Numbered from the stretch's first letter, positions 36,445 through 46,498 are shown. The stretch: 64,000 bases of DNA from Paenibacillus sp. CF384 (GCF_900106745.1 NZ_FNNV01000006.1:234755-298754), one strand, 5' to 3'. Translations and numbers: made by a program. The notes: generated by a model from the letters alone, not told the origin.

Positions 36445-37363
36445 GGCTAAGTCCAACTTCCTCTGTTTCATGGGTCATGAGTTGATCCAATACTTCCGCC
36501 ACCAGAGACGGACTCGTTACCGCCTTTAAGTACGCATGTTTCCCATTTGGATTCGGCGTCCAGCCGTTCTCTCCGGTTTGCGCGTCGACTGTTGCAGTGC
36601 CGGTTTCAAGCTCCCAGAACGGATGATGCCCTCTCGCGACATAAAGGACGGCAGTCAAATCCCAGCTATGCCTTGTCTCGCCTACGCCCACATACCACTC
36701 GTAAGCTTTACGCAGCGGATGCGTATCCGGTAAAGCCTTGTGCAAACTTCCGCCGGTATGAATCGGAGCACCGATCTCAAATCCGGAAAATACGATCGGA
36801 GTCGGCCAATTCGCGACAACATGAGCAGCGGAAGCCGGATGCATTTCGAAGTTCCACTCCTTCCCTGCCGGAAAATAACCTCCCATCGCAACCAACCTGC
36901 TTACTTTCGCGGATACCAGCTGCAATCCATTAAGCGGAGAATACTGATCTCCTTCTGATTCAAGCAGCCTCATGAGATTGATCAATGGACCAATCGCAAC
37001 GATTGCCGTCTCGCCATCCTCACCTTCGGCAAGCACTTTCCTCATGATCTCCACCGCATCAGGCGCAGACTCCGTCTGATAGCGATTCGGGTAACCAAGC
37101 GTAATCCCTTTGTTGTACTTCGCATGTACGTGATCATCGTCGAGAAACCACGGTAATGTCAGTGTGCCGATTGGAATGTCGCCTCTTCCGTAGAACCGGT
37201 TCAAGGCGTCGAGGCATCCCGCTCCCCACTTACTGGATGTGCAATGCGTCATACCGGCAATCCGCACTTCATCTAAATTTTCAAGAGCATGCAAAACCGC
37301 TACCGCGCCAACGTCATCGCAATCCGGTCCAATATCCGTATCCAGCACTATTCGAATGGTCAT
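36437..37363 (-). CDS. Inosine/uridine-preferring nucleoside hydrolase family protein
   Basis: The product has 308 residues. The calcium-binding signature DTDIGPDCDD is at the N-terminus, IVAIGPLINL supplies the next metal contact, and EWNFEMHP matches the substrate-binding region; Asp in SWDLTAVL near the end completes the site. It hydrolyses N-glycosidic bonds to release ribose, which the overlapping ribokinase gene would then use. The exact nucleoside is not predictable. Confidence 0.9.
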   Translation of the reverse strand: MTIRIVLDTDIGPDCDDVGAVAVLHALENLDEVRIAGMTHCTSSKWGAGCLDALNRFYGRGDIPIGTLTLPWFLDDDHVHAKYNKGITLGYPNRYQTESAPDAVEIMRKVLAEGEDGETAIVAIGPLINLMRLLESEGDQYSPLNGLQLVSAKVSRLVAMGGYFPAGKEWNFEMHPASAAHVVANWPTPIVFSGFEIGAPIHTGGSLHKALPDTHPLRKAYEWYVGVGETRHSWDLTAVLYVARGHHPFWELETGTATVDAQTGENGWTPNPNGKHAYLKAVTSPSLVAEVLDQLMTHETEEVGLSHA

Positions 37364-37517
37364 CCTTGATTATCCTCCCATATCCATTGACGGTTAAGCT
37401 CGACAGTACAGCACCGCCGAGTCAGGTTCATTATAAAATCGTTTCATCTGCCCCGACTACTGTAATCCGTTGACTGACTTTTCCGCACTTCCTATTTACA
37501 GTTCGCAGAAAAAAACA

Positions 37518-37558
37518 AAATAGCTGCTGCCAAATGGGTCATTTGGCAGCAGCTATTT
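37518..37558 (-). terminator. Strong terminator of the 1752-residue protein gene
   Basis: AAATAGCTGCTGCCAAATG pairs perfectly with CATTTGGCAGCAGCTATTT around a 3-base loop, followed on the minus strand by TTGTTTTTTT. Confidence 0.95.
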
Positions 37559-37571
37559 AACAAAAAAACTC

Positions 37572-40500
37572 TTAAATCTGCATAGTTTGAATATCTGTAT
37601 TTTCTTGATTTCGCAACAAAATCATTGCTACATCCCATTTAAATCGATCACTGAAACGGTTTAGTTTTTCAGCAGAGCCCCCGTTGTTATTCACAAAGTC
37701 TACGAGCTTCGATTGTAATGAAAGCCATAACTTGTCTGCCTGGGAGAAAGCAAACGAGTCACCAATTGATTCGAAAAAATCCGTCGTTCGATCTGCCCCT
37801 TGGATATAAAAAGTAGTGGTACCATCCGCTTTCGTAGTAATTCCAAATTCACGATGGCCTGAAACAGGATGCGAACCAGTATCATGAGTTGTAATTGTAG
37901 AAAATCTCCACCGATTATTCTCTACAAGACTCGCTACAACGGCAGCATTATCCGGCGTAATTTTAATTTTGAACACACTGCCTGCAGGAGTTGATGATGT
38001 CCATTGAACATCGTCCTTCCCAACTGTAAATGGAATAAATTCTGCGTAGGAAGTATCAATAAAGTTATTTAAGTTTAATCGAATATGCCGCAATAATCCA
38101 TTTGAATCCACTCTAACCCCGCCGATATTTGGAAAAACGTTTATTTTCACTGGATAATAGTCTAAATTAAGATCACCTATCGCATCAGTGAATTTTTGTA
38201 ACCTCATCTCATTTTCACGAGATTTAAGACCGTTCGTTATCTCAATTGGAACTTCAAATCGAAGCAGTTCACCCCAATATTGAACATACTTTTGAGCTTT
38301 ATCAACATCACTTTTCCCAAATACTGCAGGTTCATATATTGGATTACTTTCATCTTTAACATTAATTGATTTTGTCCCCCTACTATCACTTTCTATAGCT
38401 GAAACTGTCATGTTGTTTTTAGTAGCTGCTAAATCAAGAGCCGACTTTATTGGCGAAGTCTCTTGTTTTTTCTGTTCCAGCTCGTCCGCTCTCTTTTGTG
38501 ATTCCCCGCCGTCAATTTGTTTCTGCAGGTGATCCTTCACCAGGCTTCCATACTCGTCTTTGGTAATGGCATCGCTCGCCCTTGCCGTATTGAGCGATTC
38601 CATAATTTTATCCGAGTGGTCGGTGTTGTGCTGCTGCATGGCCATAGCTTGCGCCATCTGGGCAAAAGCCTTCGCATTCTCCTGGTTTGAGAGGTAGGTA
38701 CGCATGACATTCTGCTGCGTTCCGTCAAGCCCGGCGATATCACGGAATGCATCGGATTTACCTAACAAATTCGTTATACCGGAAAGACCTGCCCCTGAAT
38801 CCGGGAGCGCCGGCGCGTTCTGAATATTGACAATCGGCTGCGCGAAATCCTTGAATGCAGCCTTCCAATCGGTAAACTGAGGAGTTGGTAATGTCACTGG
38901 AGCTACACTCGTCGGTTCATCTGTTGTGAATTTGGTCCAGTCTTGTGAGGAGTTCTCCTTAACCTTCTCGCAAGCATCGCAAGCGCCTTGAACAGCCTCA
39001 AGAAATACCCCTCGTGATGGTACACTAATGCGATATGGCGGAATCGGAGTGAGAGGTTTGTAATGGTCAAATAGTGTCACATCTTCAATCTCACCATCTT
39101 CATTGGCTTCTGCGATATAAGATTGACTTACCCGATAGCCGGAAGCAACAGGAAATACAAGCGAGTTCCCTGTAATGCCTAACAGCTCGTTCTTAATAAC
39201 CGAAGCCAAACTCCGAGATCCGATCAGCAGCCCTTGAGAATTAAAAATCTGAATATTGAAGCCGTCCAGCATCATATAGCGACGATCCGGATCCAGCAAT
39301 CGCCAAAGCACTTTATTATAGTACTCGATGTTACTGTTCAAGTGTTCAAGCAGCTTCAGTACTAGGTTCTGGTCTTCTTCCCTTGGATTACGCTGTTCGT
39401 CTTTATTCATCGGCGTTGGAAATTGTATGGTTGCACCATCGGTTATGCTGTCTCCCATTGTTTTGCTAAAAATGATGCCTTCATAATGTTTGGTGGTATA
39501 GCCAAGATGTAAGTTCTCAACCATGAATGTTGCTGGTTGCCAAAAGTTTGTTGGGTTTTTCAATTTATTTGTATACAACACTTGAACATTTGCGATTTTT
39601 TGGCGTGTATCTGAGGTATTCGCCTGAACGTTTATCCTCATCAATCTCTCACCACCATGATATTTCCCAACCGTCGAGAAATTGATGGCTGAGAATGGAG
39701 GAATCGATAGTGAGTGATCTACCAGTTGCTCGAACACGACAGGCAAAATCTCGTCATTATAGACCGTATCCCATTGTGAGATGGTCTTATGCGCAAAGTA
39801 ATTAGTCATAAAGGCTATGATATCGGTGTAGCCGCATAAATTCGCAATTTCCTGCCAGAGTGCATCGTCATGGCTGGTTGAATTGAATAAATTTTCGAAC
39901 TTGATCACCTCAATAACATCGGCAGGACGTCCTTGTTGAAAGTTGTCATAGATTACGATATGTTCATCCGTGAACTTCTGTCTTTCTTCCCACGAGTTTC
40001 CAACTAAATCCGGACCTGAAACGACATCACAGATAGCTCCCCAGATGCCGCCGCCGTTGCGATTCGTAATCTGAGTCTTCGTTACGATCGGAAATGATAA
40101 TATCCGATCATATACCGTCTTCGGACGCGGAATGTTTACCCTGAGCGTAATATAACCCGTCACGGACGTGATTGGCTCGTCACAATATGCCTTCCCCGGC
40201 TCGGGGAAGTCTACGAATTTATAATTCGTCTCGATTCGTGCATTCGCATCAAAGGCAGGGATAAGCGGGTGGCTGACCCGGTATCGTAGAAACGGAATGG
40301 GTTGAAAGGTGGTATTCGATGGCATCGGAAGCAGGTTGCTTGCAAGTACGTCAGACCATTTGTAAATGTTTTTTCGGGAAAAGTTCGTCATCTGCAGCGG
40401 AACATATACGCACTCTTCAACTTGTACGAGTTCCTGGTAAATGGCGTAATGCCGGAGTACTTCGAAATACATCATCGTCAAAGCATGGCAGTGATTATGG

Positions 40501-42830
40501 TTGGCTACTACGTCCGTTGTTACGCTATACTGCTGACCTTCCTTCACTGTCGTTACGACGGAAGCATTAAGTTGACGGTAACTCTCCGCGTTCTGCATAA
40601 TGGATTGCCTCAGCTTCTCGCCGAAAAACATGGACGTATCCCGGGAACTGTTCTGCGATGCGGAAGAATCTGAGCTGGAGTAGCCCCCTGCGACTCCTAA
40701 TGATGCGGAAACGAAGCCCAGCGATCCAGCTGCGCCCAGTCCAGCGCTAACCCCACCTGTGCTTGACGAACTGTTGCCGCTCAAAGCTTCACTAAGCGCG
40801 CCGCTAAGCTGGTCAAGCGTGTTTCGTTCATTTATCAAGTTAGCTGCTAAACTCTCACCTTGTGCAATATGTTGGGTTTCTGTCCCTTGCAATTGATGCG
40901 CTGCATCAAGTACAACGATTTGTTTCTTCTGTCCTGGAGCAAGAGCAAGTGAGTACAGCAGATTGCCGAGGGAGTACCCATCCGCCTTGAAAATCGTTTT
41001 ATAATGAAGCACATGCCCCGTTGCAACGGTTACCGCTTGGTATAGCGTTAGATTCTCGTGTGCTTCCGGGGCATCCGCCCAGCGCACAGGATTACCCAAA
41101 CTAATCGCGGCACGTTCAATGGTTGTTTTACTGCTCACCAAATCAAAGCTTCCATCTATATTCTTGTTTAACGTATAGTTAGCAACTTCCGGATCGGAAG
41201 TTCGAACGACCCCTCGGTAGCTATATTCGCTTAGCGTGCGGTTAGGAGTGGATAAATTGACACAGGCTCCTCCGATGTCTTGCGTGTAATCATCCGAGTT
41301 GATCAGGTCAGCATGATCAGGCAATCGTGGCGCTTTCTTGGGGGCATTACAACCGCAATCTCCGTTGGCATCATCATGTGTACACTGCGGATTACTGATG
41401 AGTAAATATAGGAAATCGTCAGAGATCGTTTCATTCTTGTTTCCATTGTTTTGAATGGGGATGTCTGCAGGCGAATCAGGCATTAATGAAACCAACGCCT
41501 GCGCAGCAACATATTCGCCAAAAGGATATGGCAGTGAGAAATTCCCCGAAGCGTCCGTTATCCCAGCCGCAACAACCCGCCATAGTTCTTCATTATTGCC
41601 TTTTGCCTGAATGAGTACGGTTTGGTCTTTGAGCTGGCATTCGTCTTTGTTTAACTCAAGCAGCTGTCCTCGCAGCTTCTTCTGCTTATCATTGCTTGCA
41701 CCTTTAGGCTCATTTAGTGTTGCTGGTTTTACCTGATCCACAGTGATATGAAGTTCTTTGAGCATCGGGCTCGCTGCGGTGTAAGCATTGCGCCAAACCG
41801 GGACTCCATCAAAGGTTTTAACCGTTACGGTTACTGCCCCGGTTACTGCATTCTGTAAAATTTGTTTAGAACTGAAATCGAATGCAAATTTAGTTTTATG
41901 AGCATCGATCGAGAATATGCTATTGTGCCAATCGTATGGAAACTTGATTGGTGTTACCGCTCCATTCGCATTCGTGACAGGACATTCAACTGACAGCTCA
42001 AAAAGACTTAACTCCTTTAGACTTATCGTGCTTTGGTCCGATTTATTAATCGTGAAATCGCCAGCAATCTCGAGCTCATGTATAGCAGGCACGGTCAAAG
42101 GAAAATCGAAGATTTGTCTGAAAACCTCAATGATCAACTCGGTAATTCTCTTATCCGGATCTTCGAGATGTTCTCCATTGAGAAGTCTGAGGAGCTTGAT
42201 AAGCAAATTATCATTCCAATCGATATACCAAGGATCTAGTCCCGTATCATCGAGGAAATGTCCGATGAGCCTAAGAAGCAGCATGTCATCGTCGCTGCCC
42301 GTTATATCTTTAAACTTCGGTAAGATGCCATCGTACACGTCCTTGTTGAGAAGAAGCAAGTTCCGGTCAAGAAACGTTATCGTGTCAGAATAGCTGGGAT
42401 AGGTTCTTACCCTTGTCATAATCCCCACGGAGTCGACCAATTTGCTCACAGTGCGAATCCAGTATAAGACACTCAATGAAGCTTTACCGACCGCTATATC
42501 TGCCGAGTCAAAGCTTGTCGGAACGTTGAAAGTTAAGTCGCCGATGCGATTCGCAGAGGTTGCACTCAGATAAAAACTAAGAAAATTAGCCGCTGATTGC
42601 TCTGTTTTACCTGCCAGATTGAACGCTGGGAAGACTACATTGTAAGTCGTATTTTGCAAAGCATGTTCAATTACGACTTTATCGGTTCCAATTTGTGCCC
42701 TGTTTAAACCATTAAGTACAGTCATTACGGAGTAATCGAATACCGGTTCTAGAAATGTCAGGTTAATCTTGTTGATTGGAGCCTCCGTTGCATCACCGTC
42801 GTAGCGTATTGATTGTTGCAGTGTGGCCAT
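37572..42830 (-). CDS. 1752-residue protein of unknown function
   Basis: I do not recognise this protein. It has no signal peptide or clear membrane helix. An N-terminal mixed region is followed at about 390-470 by a beta-sandwich like carboxypeptidase-regulatory domains (ITDASGNFSLPYPFGEY). A Cys-rich turn (CTHDDANGDCGCN) is near 490, a segment LGNLLYSLALAPGQKKQIV near 640, a Ser/Gly/Ala-rich stretch near 680-725, a Cys pair (CDACEKVKE) near 1285, and a charged coil (SQKRADELEQKKQET) near 1440. GGAGG precedes the ATG. The gene is visibly richer in A+T than its neighbours, which hints at transfer. It might be a surface, spore or secreted-complex protein, but nothing shows which. Confidence 0.75.
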   Translation of the reverse strand: MATLQQSIRYDGDATEAPINKINLTFLEPVFDYSVMTVLNGLNRAQIGTDKVVIEHALQNTTYNVVFPAFNLAGKTEQSAANFLSFYLSATSANRIGDLTFNVPTSFDSADIAVGKASLSVLYWIRTVSKLVDSVGIMTRVRTYPSYSDTITFLDRNLLLLNKDVYDGILPKFKDITGSDDDMLLLRLIGHFLDDTGLDPWYIDWNDNLLIKLLRLLNGEHLEDPDKRITELIIEVFRQIFDFPLTVPAIHELEIAGDFTINKSDQSTISLKELSLFELSVECPVTNANGAVTPIKFPYDWHNSIFSIDAHKTKFAFDFSSKQILQNAVTGAVTVTVKTFDGVPVWRNAYTAASPMLKELHITVDQVKPATLNEPKGASNDKQKKLRGQLLELNKDECQLKDQTVLIQAKGNNEELWRVVAAGITDASGNFSLPYPFGEYVAAQALVSLMPDSPADIPIQNNGNKNETISDDFLYLLISNPQCTHDDANGDCGCNAPKKAPRLPDHADLINSDDYTQDIGGACVNLSTPNRTLSEYSYRGVVRTSDPEVANYTLNKNIDGSFDLVSSKTTIERAAISLGNPVRWADAPEAHENLTLYQAVTVATGHVLHYKTIFKADGYSLGNLLYSLALAPGQKKQIVVLDAAHQLQGTETQHIAQGESLAANLINERNTLDQLSGALSEALSGNSSSSTGGVSAGLGAAGSLGFVSASLGVAGGYSSSDSSASQNSSRDTSMFFGEKLRQSIMQNAESYRQLNASVVTTVKEGQQYSVTTDVVANHNHCHALTMMYFEVLRHYAIYQELVQVEECVYVPLQMTNFSRKNIYKWSDVLASNLLPMPSNTTFQPIPFLRYRVSHPLIPAFDANARIETNYKFVDFPEPGKAYCDEPITSVTGYITLRVNIPRPKTVYDRILSFPIVTKTQITNRNGGGIWGAICDVVSGPDLVGNSWEERQKFTDEHIVIYDNFQQGRPADVIEVIKFENLFNSTSHDDALWQEIANLCGYTDIIAFMTNYFAHKTISQWDTVYNDEILPVVFEQLVDHSLSIPPFSAINFSTVGKYHGGERLMRINVQANTSDTRQKIANVQVLYTNKLKNPTNFWQPATFMVENLHLGYTTKHYEGIIFSKTMGDSITDGATIQFPTPMNKDEQRNPREEDQNLVLKLLEHLNSNIEYYNKVLWRLLDPDRRYMMLDGFNIQIFNSQGLLIGSRSLASVIKNELLGITGNSLVFPVASGYRVSQSYIAEANEDGEIEDVTLFDHYKPLTPIPPYRISVPSRGVFLEAVQGACDACEKVKENSSQDWTKFTTDEPTSVAPVTLPTPQFTDWKAAFKDFAQPIVNIQNAPALPDSGAGLSGITNLLGKSDAFRDIAGLDGTQQNVMRTYLSNQENAKAFAQMAQAMAMQQHNTDHSDKIMESLNTARASDAITKDEYGSLVKDHLQKQIDGGESQKRADELEQKKQETSPIKSALDLAATKNNMTVSAIESDSRGTKSINVKDESNPIYEPAVFGKSDVDKAQKYVQYWGELLRFEVPIEITNGLKSRENEMRLQKFTDAIGDLNLDYYPVKINVFPNIGGVRVDSNGLLRHIRLNLNNFIDTSYAEFIPFTVGKDDVQWTSSTPAGSVFKIKITPDNAAVVASLVENNRWRFSTITTHDTGSHPVSGHREFGITTKADGTTTFYIQGADRTTDFFESIGDSFAFSQADKLWLSLQSKLVDFVNNNGGSAEKLNRFSDRFKWDVAMILLRNQENTDIQTMQI

Positions 42831-42983
42831 CTAAACTACCTCCAATTACAATTTCTTCGCTATTTCTTCCTAATCTATCTTCTGTTTTGTGGAATTTTTT
42901 TCCTGTTTCAGATTTTGTCTTGTTTCGTCGATTCAAAAAAATGATTCCAAAGTCACGCAAGTATTAGCTGTATGTAATGACTT

Positions 42984-43033
42984 TTCAACATAAAAAAGCT
43001 GTACAGAATTCTGTACAGCTTTTTTATGTTGAA
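42984..43033. terminator. Perfect 50-bp palindrome / bidirectional terminator
   Basis: TTCAACATAAAAAAGCTG...CAGAA is followed immediately by its exact reverse complement, giving 25 + 25 bases with no loop. A-tracts and T-tracts inside the stem make it a terminator on both strands. It lies 40 bases after the sigK 3' segment. Confidence 0.9.
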
Positions 43034-43072
43034 TTTTTCATGGAACAGTTCCACTCGGCGTCGCGACAAAAT

Positions 43073-43603
43073 TCACTTCTTCGCCTTATAAAACTCATGA
43101 TACAGCTTCATCAGCGCCCGCTTCTCGATGCGCGACACATACGAACGCGAGATGCCGAGCTCCTTCGCGATTTCCCGCTGCGTCCGTTCCTCGCCGCCTG
43201 CGATAAGGCCGAAGCGGCCGACGACGACTTCCTTCTCGCGGTCATCCAATATATCTAAATTTTTATAAATCTTGCTCTTCTCGATTTTGAGCTGCACTTT
43301 CTCCGCGACATCATCGGCTTCCGTGCCGAGGATATCGATCAAGGTGATTTCATTGCCTTCCTTATCCGTTCCGATCGGATCGTGGAGGGATACGTCTTTG
43401 CGCGTCTTCTTCAATGACCGCAAATGCATCAGAATTTCATTCTCGATACAACGCGCCGCAAATGTCGCCAATTTCGTCCCTTTTCCTGTTTGGAAGCTTT
43501 CAATGGCTTTGATAAGTCCGATCGTACCGATCGAGATGAGGTCTTCCAGATCCTCTCCGGTGTTGTCGAACTTCTTGATATTGTGTACGCAACCCGATGT
43601 CAT
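43073..43603 (-). CDS. sigK: Sigma-K gene, 3' segment (split gene)
   Basis: Coding sense begins in the TCAA core at 43575-43578 and runs to 43073, giving 167 residues from KKFDNTGED to KAKK: sigma region 2 ([14 protein letters not shown]), the region-3 linker, and region 4 ([20 protein letters not shown]). The first nine residues of the open frame (43577-43603) come from the element, not sigma-K, and there is no ribosome-binding site before them. Joined to the 5' segment at 48848-49043 the protein has 233 residues and reads AHIVKKFD across the joint, as in Bacillus subtilis sigma-K. This corresponds to spoIIIC of B. subtilis. Confidence 0.93.
   Translation of the reverse strand: MTSGCVHNIKKFDNTGEDLEDLISIGTIGLIKAIESFQTGKGTKLATFAARCIENEILMHLRSLKKTRKDVSLHDPIGTDKEGNEITLIDILGTEADDVAEKVQLKIEKSKIYKNLDILDDREKEVVVGRFGLIAGGEERTQREIAKELGISRSYVSRIEKRALMKLYHEFYKAKK
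43575..43595. other. Attachment site at the sigK 3' side of the element
   Basis: The core TTGA (43575-43578; TCAA in sigK sense) is followed after 1 base by ATTGTGTACGCAACCC (43580-43595). This is the inverted counterpart of the repeat at the other element end, with 14 of 16 positions identical and the same distance from the core. It is the expected half-site of a serine-recombinase attachment site. Confidence 0.85.
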
Positions 43604-43624
43604 CTTTGCTCAAACGAGGACACC

Positions 43625-45214
43625 TTATTCATCACTCAGGAGCGTGTCTAAGTGACCGACAGCCGTAATATAAACAGCCTCATCCTCGACCCTAATTATC
43701 AATTCATCAACCAGGATGTGGAGCATATGTCGCCTCTCCTCAAACGCTAAGTGTTCTCCTTTGCTCCTAATAAACGCATCTATTTGATCTAAAACCAATC
43801 GGTTATTTATCGTTGTTGATGCTTCCGATTTCAATAAGCCCATCTGATCTTGACATGACTCATATCGTTGTTGTAATTCAGCCATCTCGGCCTTTAATGA
43901 GCGGAGCTCCGACTCCAGCTCCTCTTCATCGATTAGATCCTTTTTAAACATGATTTTGATTTTATCCGCTTGTTTCTGCTTAGTGGAAAGAAGCTTCTGA
44001 AGGGAATCTGACATGAATACAAATTCGTCAATCACCGACTCTTTGTTTTGATATAACCGTTTCCTATACTCCTCCGGATCGGCAACAACTTCCATCACTA
44101 AACTCCAGACATATTCATCAAGCAGCTCGGCTCGTATGGTTGGAGCGGGGCATATCTTTATCGACGTGCCAAACCTCCTTGGATTTCGGTTCGGACACCG
44201 ATAACATTTGTATTTCTCCCTAGTTCCCGTGAACTTGTTGACACGCCCTGAATAGGTGGTCCCCTCCCATTTACGGCCGCAATGACCGCACCGTAATAAG
44301 GAGCGAAGTAAAAACTCGTATTTCCGATTGCCTGCATGTCTAGTATTCTTCACGCGCTGATCTTGCGCCAACAGAAATAAACGTTCATCGATGATTGCCG
44401 GCACCTCGACAAGGATCCAGTCACTTTCGTCGCGATAAGTATAGGTCTTCTTAGGTGCTCCCTTTGTTGTACGTTCCCCTTTGACTTTCTGCGTGCTTCT
44501 GCGATTGTAATAATACTTCCCGACATAAATTTCACTTCTCAATATGCGGTGTATGGAACTGGCATTCCATGCTTTGTTTTCTGCCCTTTTCGGTTCTGCT
44601 CCCATTTCGACTAATCGATTTCCAATGGCCCTCATCGTTAGATGGTCACGGATGTACCATTGATAAATGAGCTTCACAAACTTAGCTTCGCTCTCATTTA
44701 TCGCCAAACTGCTGCCGATCCGATCATACCCATAGGGCGGGACGCGCATCGGCATGATCTTTTTATCTTTCTCGACTGCCTTTAACCGTCCGCGAACGGT
44801 TCTCTTCTTAATCAGGGATAACTCATACTGCGCAATCACACTGATCAGGTTGAAGAAGAGCTGCCCTTCCGGCGTGTTCTTATATTCCGTGTCCACGAAC
44901 GTCAATTGCACTTGCTTGGCTTCGAACTCACGACAAATGAATAACTTGTCGGTCAGATCGCGCGACAGTCTGTCCGGATGCGTTATGATGATTTGGGATA
45001 TAAGCCCTGCGCCAATATCTTGCCTAAGCAGGTTCATAGCCGGACGATCAATATCCTCGCCGCTCACCCCCTCTTCCTTATACACTTTAATAGCTGCTTC
45101 AGGTACATGGAGCTCATTCGCTTTCTTGATGCAAAGCTCCACTTGGCCGTCTAAACTCGTTCCCTCCATCGCTTGCATGCCTGTCGACACCCGAACGTAA
45201 ACAGCGGTATACAT
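43625..45214 (-). CDS. Large serine recombinase (SpoIVCA-type excisionase of sigK element)
   Basis: The product has 529 residues. The N-terminal catalytic domain carries the nucleophile Ser10 in YVRVSTGMQ and the arginine motif HPDRLSRD. The recombinase domain follows (VPPYGYDRIG), then a zinc ribbon (CGHCGRKW...CYRC) and a coiled coil near 420-470. It lies 47 bases inside the 3' attachment site, the position of spoIVCA relative to spoIIIC in B. subtilis. ATG 45214 has AAGGAGG at 8 bases. It most likely excises the element in the sporulating mother cell. Confidence 0.92.
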   Translation of the reverse strand: MYTAVYVRVSTGMQAMEGTSLDGQVELCIKKANELHVPEAAIKVYKEEGVSGEDIDRPAMNLLRQDIGAGLISQIIITHPDRLSRDLTDKLFICREFEAKQVQLTFVDTEYKNTPEGQLFFNLISVIAQYELSLIKKRTVRGRLKAVEKDKKIMPMRVPPYGYDRIGSSLAINESEAKFVKLIYQWYIRDHLTMRAIGNRLVEMGAEPKRAENKAWNASSIHRILRSEIYVGKYYYNRRSTQKVKGERTTKGAPKKTYTYRDESDWILVEVPAIIDERLFLLAQDQRVKNTRHAGNRKYEFLLRSLLRCGHCGRKWEGTTYSGRVNKFTGTREKYKCYRCPNRNPRRFGTSIKICPAPTIRAELLDEYVWSLVMEVVADPEEYRKRLYQNKESVIDEFVFMSDSLQKLLSTKQKQADKIKIMFKKDLIDEEELESELRSLKAEMAELQQRYESCQDQMGLLKSEASTTINNRLVLDQIDAFIRSKGEHLAFEERRHMLHILVDELIIRVEDEAVYITAVGHLDTLLSDE

Positions 45215-45287
45215 CTGATTGACCTCCTTTCTTGCAGAGGCTCCTTCGCCGTTATCATGCCTAATCAAATAAACCGCCTGAATACCT

Positions 45288-45446
45288 TCAGCCGGTTTGG
45301 ACGATGATCTGCTTGAGAATGTAGTCAATGACGCGCCACTTGGCTTCTATCGCTGCTGTATTGTCGCTTGATGGTTCAGTACTCCTCTTATTTGCTTCAG
45401 CGTTGGCCGTGGATACATAGGTGAACACATAAGCTGCCTTCTCCAT
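45288..45446 (-). CDS. Small protein upstream of recombinase; candidate directionality factor
   Basis: A 52-residue open frame starts at ATG 45446 behind GGAGGTGG and ends 73 bases before the recombinase. The sequence has a charged, helix-prone C-terminal half (AAIEAKWRVIDYILKQIIV). No family is recognised. Size, strand and place are those of recombination directionality factors of serine recombinases such as the 58-residue SprB of SPbeta. The function is inferred from position only. Confidence 0.6.
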   Translation of the reverse strand: MEKAAYVFTYVSTANAEANKRSTEPSSDNTAAIEAKWRVIDYILKQIIVQTG

Positions 45447-45509
45447 CTAACCACCTCCATACTGATTTATTCGACAAGCGGCTTGACTTAGTCCGATTCT
45501 ATAAAATCT

Positions 45510-46388
45510 CTATATTCCTTTCCTTACAGCTTCCCTATAGGACGTCGGCGACAAGCAAAGACGATTCTTAAACGTTCGCGTAAATGCGTATAAGGACGAA
45601 TACCCCGTCGTATATGCGATTTCGGTAATGGAGGCATCCGTCTCTGCGAGGAGCCGCTTGGCTGCATCCATTCTTACCTGCGTAATGTAATCGCTCGGCG
45701 GCATTCCCGCCTTCTTCGCGAAAGCGACCGAATAATAGGTGCGGTTCAGCCCCGCCGCCCTTGCCGCTTGTTCGACGCTAATGCCTTCCAAGGCGTGCTG
45801 CCGGATATAGGACATGCTCTGCTCAACCCAATCCGCGGGCTCCCTTGTATCTATTTTCGGTGTTGTCCGGCATAGTGCCGCAATGAGCCGATATAGCAAA
45901 CTTTGCATGTCAAGCGAGCGTACAAGGGCGTTTTCCTTCTCTTCCCCACTCATCAAACGAAGCAAATCTTGCAGCGCCAACCCCGCTTCCTTGGTCCATT
46001 TGCCATGCAGGAAAGGATAGTCGCTCTTGAGCCCGGTCAGCTCTATCATTTCTGCAGCTCGCGGACCGTCAATGACGATCCAGCTCATCTTCGGCGGAGC
46101 TTCGTTTTCGATTGCATAATAAGTATAGGTACGCATCGGAAATAAGCAAAAGATATCGCCTTCGGATAGCGTCACGTGGTTTCCGGCATCCCACTCTATT
46201 CGAAGCAAGCCTTCCTTCACGATGTGCAAGCTATAGCTTTCGATTCGCTTGGGTCCGACATAGTATCCGCGCTTCGTCTCCGTTATCCCGCCGCGCACCG
46301 GCCAGATGGAGCATTGCTTGTCCAGTTCATTCAGATTGTAATAGATAAACGCTGCCGATTCATTGCTGCCTGTTACCGGAGTATCCAT
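45510..46388 (-). CDS. AraC-family regulator (cargo of sigK element)
   Basis: The product has 292 residues with a cupin-like sensor (HVTLSEGDIFCLFPMRTYTY) and a double helix-turn-helix (ISVEQAARAAGLNRTYYSVA and ITEIAYTTGYSSLYAFTRTF). It diverges from the sulfatase gene, 110 bases away, and is its likely regulator. Both lie inside the excisable element. Confidence 0.9.
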   Translation of the reverse strand: MDTPVTGSNESAAFIYYNLNELDKQCSIWPVRGGITETKRGYYVGPKRIESYSLHIVKEGLLRIEWDAGNHVTLSEGDIFCLFPMRTYTYYAIENEAPPKMSWIVIDGPRAAEMIELTGLKSDYPFLHGKWTKEAGLALQDLLRLMSGEEKENALVRSLDMQSLLYRLIAALCRTTPKIDTREPADWVEQSMSYIRQHALEGISVEQAARAAGLNRTYYSVAFAKKAGMPPSDYITQVRMDAAKRLLAETDASITEIAYTTGYSSLYAFTRTFKNRLCLSPTSYREAVRKGI

Positions 46389-46447
46389 TCTGCTCTGCCC
46401 CGCCTTCCGACCTTACAAATTGATAAACAAACCATACACGTCGCTAT

Positions 46448-46475
46448 TTTACACCTTCTTATTTTGCAATACAAT
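46448..46475 (+). promoter_or_regulatory. SigA-type promoter of the sulfatase
   Basis: TTTACA (46448-46453) and TACAAT (46470-46475) are spaced by 16 bases. The leader would be very short, starting just before the GGAGG at 46484-46488. Confidence 0.5.
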
Positions 46476-46498
46476 TTATTCATGGAGGTGTAATTTTC

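Noticed and set aside
42930..42985. Sporulation promoter (CATACAGC) before the 1752-residue protein
   Set aside because: The -10-like box has a mismatch and no suitable -35 is present at the right distance.
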